Positions 58,220 through 64,000 of a DNA stretch of 64,000 nt are shown piece after piece (within the stretch, counting starts at the first letter, position 1; each line of letters starts with the position of its first letter). Location of the stretch: NCBI GenBank assembly GCA_963682025.1, contig OY821519.1, positions 103,426,480 to 103,490,479 on the forward strand, written 5' to 3'. A model generated the notes under the pieces. The model saw only the letters and a list, made by a program, of their open reading frames with translations, made no database searches and had not been told where the DNA came from. Both the position numbers and the translations under genes were made by a program. Source of the DNA: Cordilura impudica (lineage: Eukaryota > Arthropoda > Insecta > Diptera > Scathophagidae).

Positions 58220-59550
58220 ATGGTTATCTGTAACCTGAAAGAGTTATTTGCAACATTTCAATCTGAACACGAGGATGTTAAAATTGGCTTCACGTAATTA
58301 ACCCAAATGAGGCCAAAACATTGCGTTTTGGCAGAAAGCAGCGGAACTCACACAGTATGCGTTTGCATTTACCATGAAAATGTTAAACTGATGTTGAAGG
58401 AAATCAACTTAAAGTATTTAACAGATGATTCGGCAGAAGATTTACACGATTACCGCGATTGCCTTAAATTGACTATGTGTCCTAATGCAACAACTTCTTG
58501 CCACTTAGGTGAATGTACCAATTGCCTGAAAACCACATGCATCAAAGAAAATTTAATCAACTCTTTAGATCAAGAATATATAGAAGAGGTCAGATTTGAT
58601 TCTTGGATTCAAACCGACAGTTGCACATTGAAAACAATCATTTTAAATGTGTATGATTTTGTGAAAGAAATGTGTACAGGATTGCTAAACTTGAGAAACC
58701 ATGACTTTTTAGTCAAAGAGCAATGGTCATTCTTCAAGGATTTGAAAGTAAATTTGAAGTCTGGTGAATTCGCTATTTCATATGATTTCGCAGAAAACTA
58801 TAAATATGTTCTTCAGGTTGCCGTACAAGCATTCCACTTCAAAACGACCAAGCAACTATATTCACAGTAGTTATTTACTACATGAAAGATGAAAAACTGG
58901 AACACAAAAGTGTGGCAATCATATCCGACGATTTAAAATATGATACCGTTGCAGTTTATGAGTGCCAGAAGAGAATACTAAAATTACTAAAATCTAAATT
59001 TACAATAAAGAAGGTATACTACGTTTCGGACGGAGCTCGACAACATTTTAAAAACAAAAGTAGCTTAACAAATCTTATGGCCCATGAAAAAGATTTTGGA
59101 ATGCCAGCTGAGTGGCATTTTCATCCTACTGCTCATGGTAAAGGAGCACGTGATGGTATTGGAGCAAACCTTAAAAGTATAGCCTCCAGTGCTCTCATCA
59201 AGATCGCATCTTAGATGCGACTGCTTTATTCCATTGGGCAAAGAGTTATTGTAAAGAGTTATTGGGCAAAGAGTTATTGTAAAGAAACTAAAATAGTTTT
59301 TAGTAGCAAAGAGGATCATCAGGAAACATTGAAAACACTGAAGAGCAGATTCGATGTTGCGGTAACAATCGATGGCACCGCTCAATACCATGCTTTTATA
59401 CCGCTTGTCGATGGAAGACTCAAGTTGAAAAAGTTTTCTGCCTCTATTCAATGCGATTTCTTTCCAAAGACAACAAATAAACCAGCAGCGAAATCAACAG
59501 CTGAACCTAGTAACGCCAAGAAAGGATTGACAAAAAAACGCAGTAAATAA
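58220..59550 (+). pseudogene. DD(D/E)-like transposase, broken second copy
   Basis: Homologous throughout to the 410-aa ORF at 16396. It begins with the same ATG context but has a stop at 58295-58297, a frameshift near 58850 (before the MKDEKLEH block), a deletion/frameshift after GIGANLK near 59175, and a short duplication of AAAGAGTTATTG at 59240-59285. It keeps an N-terminal segment (RPKHCVLAESSGTHTVCVC) that copy 1 lacks. Asp-bearing DFAENY and VSDGARQHFKNK blocks are present. Confidence 0.88.
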
Positions 59551-59748
59551 AGGCGACAAAAAAGCTGGATGAAAGACTGGGCATTTAAAAATTTACTAGA
59601 CTTAAATACTTCATCAGCTACAATAAATTAGGTATAAAAATAGTTATGGTATAAATGGATCTAATGCAATTAAGATTAAATTTTAATAAATTATTTATTT
59701 TTTTAATATTATTATTATTAATAAAAGTTTGTTTTTTTAATTCGACCT

Positions 59749-59970
59749 ATTATTATTATTATACATTAATTTAATTATTATTAAAAATAAATAAAAAATT
59801 ATAATTTTTCAACATTTCTATAGAAAAAAAGCGATTTTTTTCCTGAGGTTAACATATTCTATTATTATTATTATACATTAATTTAATTATTATTAAAAAT
59901 AAATAAAAATAATAATTTTTCAACATTTCTATAGAAAAAAAGCGATTTTTTTCCTGAGGTTAACATATTC
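59749..59970. repeat. 111-bp tandem duplication
   Basis: Two adjacent near-identical units, each from ATTATTATTATTATACATTA to CCTGAGGTTAACATATTCT. Copy 1 of the transposon has one unit, so the duplication is specific to this copy. Confidence 0.85.
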
Positions 59971-60603
59971 TGGGTATTACAGTATCGAGGGTATAAAATT
60001 TTAGTTAGGTACGTTATATACCTTCGGAAAGGTTAATTTGTCTAGTTTCTCAGTATAAGTTTTATTTGTAAGGTTTTTCACAAAAATAGGAAAAAATTCA
60101 AAATAGTGCATTTGTGAAAAATTGAAAAACCGTTGTCTTGAGTTACAAAACATTTATTTTGATAGATATCCCACTCCCATCCCACTAAGCGACCAAAAAG
60201 CTCTTAAAGGAAAAGTCCTAAGCTTTCTTATGAAAAAAGAAAAAAATGCACTTTTTGAAAAAAAGGCAAAAATGCTTTAATTTAGCAAAAAAAAAAAAAA
60301 GTCTAAAATTTCTTTTTTTTTAAGTATTTTTTTCGGAAATATTGAAGAAATAGCTATCTAAACTATTTGGGAGAAAATTTTCTAAGAACAATAGGTAATA
60401 AGTTGCATGGATGAGAAAAAATACCTGTTTTTCCAAAATGTCAAATTTTGATCCCCTCTAACTCAGAGAGATCTGGACTGATCTTGTTGAAAAATTGTGT
60501 CTAAGCTACTATCCAATAGGACTAACCTTGGTGAAAATTTCATCCCGATCGGAATACATCGGTTTCAAAAGTTGGTGCACTTGACATGAAACCCCCCATA
60601 TAT

Positions 60604-60880
60604 ATATTTATGTAATTAGAAACTAGCTACTATTTTCAGTAGAAGCAATCTGTGGACAGCTGATTTTTGATGTATTTTAATTCGTCAAACAAATCCAAGT
60701 CGGAAATATCCTTCTGATCACAGTCAGCTAGTTCTAAATTCATTGAATATTTTCGTATGTCATCGTCCGTTATAATGGTGATATTGATATTATACAGTAA
60801 TTCGAATATATTGTTATGTTCCTGAATTAGTTGAAAGTGATCACGTAGTGATTGTATCAGTGCAAGGGTTTATTTTATAT
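60604..60880 (-). pseudogene. hAT transposase middle piece
   Basis: Minus frame SLRDHFQLIQEHNNIFELLY, then NLELADCDQKDISDLDLFDE and LKYIKNQLSTDCF. It fits the D-D..L..EL segment upstream of the hAT C-terminal block and runs to the edge of the inserted transposon, consistent with a single split gene. Confidence 0.55.
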
Positions 60881-61124
60881 TTCTACTTTTGACAAATTAT
60901 GTCACCCTAATACTTCTATAACCTTAACTGTAATTCCAGCTACAGAAATGCTCATACACCTCGATGAGTATTTCATCACTACTTGGACATACCACTCAGA
61001 AAATTAATGGCGTTTGCTCAGTATGGGAAACATCTGGTACAATCAACGATTATTGAATAATATTTATCAATTTTTATTAATTTTGTAATTTTCTCTTTGA
61101 CGGCAAAATTTAACAATGTAATCA

Positions 61125-61887
61125 TTATACCCTATACCACTATGTAGATTAGGCATAATGACTTTGTGCCTAGACCCATCTTTTATTATACCGATCGACT
61201 CGGAATCACCTTCTGGGTCGACTTAGCGATGTTCCTCCATCCGTCCGTCTTCTTTTTTTTTAAGCCTAGTTCCGACATGCCGAGTGGCTTGTCTGCAGAT
61301 TCTAATTATGGGTCCAGGGATAAGCCGGATTTGGCTAGTTTTTTCAGCGACCGACCAAAGCCTTTGGTGCGAATCGAACCTATGACACACGCATGATAAA
61401 ATAGGTATATAAGCTTCTCTCGGCCATTAGATGAACGCTATTGAAAATGGTTAAATTCAGTCTATGTTCAGTCCTAGTCCCCATACGAATGACCCCTATG
61501 AAATCGACATAAATTGCCATAAGATCCAAATTATCATATAGATCTCAGTCAAATTGGGTTTGTATGTATTTATTATAACCAGTAATCAGTAGTCTAAAAA
61601 TAATCCCAATAGGACAATTCTTTGTCATAGGCCCCATATAGAGTTGCTTCCCGATCTTCACTTAAATCTATCAAAATACAAAAATAATGCACAGATTTTT
61701 CTCAAATTTGGTTTGTATATATTTTTTCTAAATATATGTAAGTGACTTTACCAAATATGGTCAGGATCGGTCCACTTTTCGATCTAGTGTCCATATAAAT
61801 AAAACATCCGATATGAACTTTTTCATATCTGCAGCCAAAAAAAAATAATAATGCCATATCGAATTTGTTGGACTGAAGAGATAGAAT
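61125..61887 (+). repeat. CTATACC repeat with SINE in the core
   Basis: Starts ATTATACCCTATACCAC and ends truncated at GGACTGAAGAGATAGAAT. After two GTCC units the normal ~95 bp (GTGTGTCCATGTAAAGC..) is replaced by a SINE, then the body resumes at GGTATATAAGCTTCTC. Confidence 0.85.
61252..61399 (-). repeat. tRNA-derived SINE copy, 5'-truncated
   Basis: Minus strand: B box GGTTCGATTC (61371-61380), GCTTTGGTCGGTCGCTG, an unrelated body, then a terminal A run (T9 at 61253-61261 on the plus strand). The A-box portion is missing. Shares the head with 25560-25657. Confidence 0.6.
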
Positions 61888-61889
61888 CG

Positions 61890-62879
61890 GTCTTGTTTCA
61901 ATTTGAGTTCTTTTGCCCAAATAATGTACGTAGAATTTTTACTTTTTATTTTGCATATGCGGTCTTTCAAGATTAGATCGAATTTAGCTGTAAGTTCCCA
62001 ATTTTTAAGAAATTTCCATTGTTATATTCATATAGCCTATCGGAAGTTCCTCTCAAAGCAACGTTTTGTGACCCGTGTAACTTCATAATCTGAAATAACC
62101 TCTCCAATACACACTGCCAACGTATTGTATTTTCAGTCATGAGTTTTTTATTTACTGAATCGATAGTTTTTCCTTCATTCAATCTTCTGACCAAGTCATT
62201 CCATGTTGAGAGTGACTGACACATTTTTTCAATCATTGAATCCATCACCAGTTAGGGCAAATTCTTTCTTAGAAAAAAGCCTGCATCGAAAACAGAAAAA
62301 ACGTAATTAAATTTTGAATAAATCAACAACTTTCGTTTAATCTTTTCACCGTTGGAAAGTGTTGAATAATAGTTTGTAGAACAAAACTTCTACTCCTTTT
62401 CTTTAATAGTCAATGGAAAAGTAAATGGAGAAGTAAAATTTGCCCTGGTCCACGTCTTACAAATAAATCGATATTTACGCTAATATTTTGCGGCCAATTA
62501 CCAATATCGAACAAATAGCCTTGGGTACGTAAACTGAATCTAAAGATTTATCTTGGGACTTTACCATTTCTAAATGAGAATATATGTCAAATGTATCATC
62601 ACTGTCAGATAAATTATGTTCTGATTTTAGATTAGAATTTGGGTTGGAACAGTATTCATCAACGTTCAATGATTTGGATGAAGTTATCAGATCTGAACTT
62701 GTGCCGGTAGACTCTGTCTCAATATGGTGGAGCTCATTTTCCGATTCTAGATGTTCACTAAGACGATCAACATTTGAAGATTTAAAAAAACAAGAAATGT
62801 TCTAAAATGATTCTATCCGCTTTTCCTGATTTGCTTTCCTTTTCCTACCTTGGTGGCCACTTAGTTTTTTAGGAGGCAT
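61890..62879 (-). pseudogene. zf-MYM/TTF-type hAT transposase N-terminal part
   Basis: ATG at 62879 starts MPPKKLSGHQGRKRKANQEK, the usual N terminus of this hAT type, followed by Ser/Asp-rich sequence (SDSDDTFDIYSHLEMVKSQD) and stops. It then continues with MIEKMCQSLSTWNDLVRRLN, HGSQNVALRGTSDRL and NNGNFLKIGNLQ, the DUF4371-like ALRG...GNF block. It ends at the CTATACC repeat. The catalytic core after this point is missing. Confidence 0.75.
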
Positions 62880-62947
62880 TATTAATGATTGGGTTAAAAA
62901 TAAAATGAGAGTTAAGCGGAGTTTGATTACAGATTCGACACAAATAA

Positions 62948-63331
62948 TCTATAATATTAATAGGCTAAGCGATTTCTTGTGACTGGTGAATTGTTCTACC
63001 GTTCTATTCCGATTTTGACCAAATGTATATTATTATTATATTATTTGAAAGGTATTTCTTTTTAGCCGATTGGCAGATTTACTGATTTTTAAATTTGTTC
63101 TTTCGTTTTGAGTTAATTGCATTCAAAGTTGCTACTAACACATACATGAAATTATAAAATGCTATGTGTGTGTTTATTAAATTTGTTAATGTGTTTGTAA
63201 TTAAAATGAGTTTATTTTTTGTGTTGATTTGTGAATTGGCTATAATTGATTAGCATACTTTTAGAGTATTTATTTAATGAAAAAAAATTGCTAGAATTTG
63301 CACTCGAATTTTGAGGGCTGGAATTTGCTAT
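62948..63331 (+). mobile_element. HelC Helitron copy
   Basis: Starts TCTATAATATTAATAGGC after A. Body GATTTCTTGTGAC.GG, TTTGAAAGGTATTTC and TGTGTGTTTATTAAATTTG as in 44625-44956. The end GGGCTGGAATTTGCTATTG has a mutated CTAG. Confidence 0.8.
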
Positions 63332-63351
63332 TGAATTATTATTGGTCTGTA

Positions 63352-63545
63352 GGATAGATAGCAGCATTTGCACTATGACAAACAATTATGATTCTGCTGA
63401 GGCAGTAGGATAAGTTAAACGGTGGTGTTCAAACAAAAAAAGCTGATATGCAAATTCGACATTGATTCCAAAACTACAACGAGGGCATAGGCGGAGTAGA
63501 TAAAATGCACCAATCAATACCATTATGTGGAATTGGTGTTTAAGT
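63352..63545 (+). pseudogene. piggyBac transposase C-terminal fragment
   Basis: TMTNNYDSAEAVG, then VKRWCSNKK, then QNYNEGIGGVDKMHQSIP. These match the piggyBac/PGBD order TN-Y....KRWS..K...YN..MGGVD-MDQ, including the third catalytic Asp block (DQ changed to HQ). Probably the continuation of 56690-57167. Confidence 0.7.
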
Positions 63546-63654
63546 ATATTTTTATTTATTTATTAATTATATTAAAAAAACCGTACAGGCTGTTATAATA
63601 CAGAGAAAAAATAATAATTACAAATCATTCAAATAAAAATTAGATATTTAAAAA

Positions 63655-63800
63655 TAACTACTACAGCCGAGCACTCGAAATTCAAGTGAAAATTCTAGAA
63701 AATATTATTTTTAAAAATTTATGAATTTTTAAATGAGCCTAAATGTACTTTAATCAATTTAAGAAATTTACAATTCACAATTCAACACAGGACGTTTCAT
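63655..63800 (-). mobile_element. HelC Helitron 3' end, minus strand
   Basis: The reverse strand carries TTGTGAATTGTAAATTTCTT, CTAGAATTTTCACTTGAATT, a hairpin around TTTCGAGTGCTCGG, and the degenerate end GGCTGTAGTAG before T. Confidence 0.6.
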
Positions 63801-64000
63801 ATACAATTTAAATCATTCTCATTAGCAGGGTGTAACGAATTATTATCAATATTTTATTTTTTTTAATTTAATATATTTTTAAGACAGATTAAACACAAAT
63901 TTTATCATTCTCAGCTTCTCCTCCATATGAACTATAACTGTGCTAATTTTCACACTCCGCCGTGCCCGATTATTGGTTAAAAAGGGAACAATTATTTACC

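Larger units (their letters stand above)
57656..60602 (+). mobile_element. DNA transposon with long TIRs, copy 2
   Basis: Opposite orientation to copy 1 at 15488. The left TIR starts at about 57656 with the terminal ATATGGGGGGTTTCATG missing, and has a ~50-bp internal deletion at GTCTTCCGATAGTAGTTTAG. The right TIR (about 60002-60602) is complete and ends TGAAACCCCCCATATATA. The gene inside is broken. A 111-bp block before the right TIR is duplicated (59749-59970). Confidence 0.85.
57168..62900 (-). mobile_element. zf-MYM/TTF-type hAT, split by several insertions
   Basis: Minus-strand coding pieces in order at 62879-61890, about 60880-60604 and 57655-57461. The left end CCAAGGCCCTGGCATTTG with nearby AATCGCGCCCC resembles 3' ends of this hAT type. 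The other end is not seen (a HelC starts at 62948). Insertions are the long-TIR transposon 57656-60602 and the CTATACC repeat 61125-61887, which carries a SINE. Confidence 0.65.

Overview
This window looks like repeat-dense intergenic or heterochromatic DNA from a fly. It is very AT-rich, has long non-coding stretches, and the only recognisable proteins belong to transposable elements. The insect-type mix (jockey-like, CR1-like and RNase H-bearing LINEs, piggyBac, hAT, Helitrons, foldback MITEs) and an abundant ~820-bp GTCC-containing repeat suggest a dipteran, perhaps a calyptrate fly. That assignment is an inference, because no host gene was identified. There is no operon-like organisation, no CRISPR and no rRNA. 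The only tRNA-like sequences are SINE heads.

Layout. 0-5 kb: copies of the ~820-bp repeat (here called the CTATACC repeat) in AT-rich DNA. 5.1-10.9 kb: a nest in which a piggyBac remnant is split by a Helitron (5142-10556). That Helitron carries a 2.66-kb foldback element, which contains a second foldback and a CTATACC repeat. 10.9-12.6 kb: an element with CACTGTG long inverted repeats. 15.5-18.2 kb: a 2.75-kb DNA transposon with ~590-bp terminal inverted repeats (TIRs) and the only long intact ORF of the window (410 aa, D-D-D-like motifs). 19.5-20.5 kb: a Helitron with a nested MITE. 21.8-23.1 kb: a LINE tail. 25.4-27.6 kb: a transposase-like pseudogene cut by a SINE and by an 854-bp TIR element.

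30.3-36.4 kb: a CR1-like LINE whose ORF1 is split by a 2151-bp piggyBac at a duplicated TTAA. A short Helitron sits at the LINE tail. 39.5-44.4 kb: a split jockey-like LINE, a copia fragment and an RNase H-bearing LINE on the minus strand. 44.6-50.4 kb: a short Helitron, MITE-like inverted repeats, a 616-bp near-palindrome beside a MULE-like fragment, and an internally deleted hAT. 50.6-54.1 kb: a CTATACC repeat split by a Helitron that is itself split by a second Helitron, with every junction at A^T. 56.7-63.5 kb: a piggyBac remnant split by a zf-MYM/TTF-type hAT, which is itself split by a second copy of the 2.75-kb transposon, a CTATACC repeat, a SINE and a Helitron.

No coordinated pathway is present; the window is a record of successive insertions. 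The most informative signals are the nesting order, three Helitron families with recognisable ends, and a DNA transposon family with very long TIRs. The two copies of that family differ in complementary ways: copy 1 has a long ORF but lacks two N-terminal segments, while copy 2 keeps those segments but is broken by stops and frameshifts.
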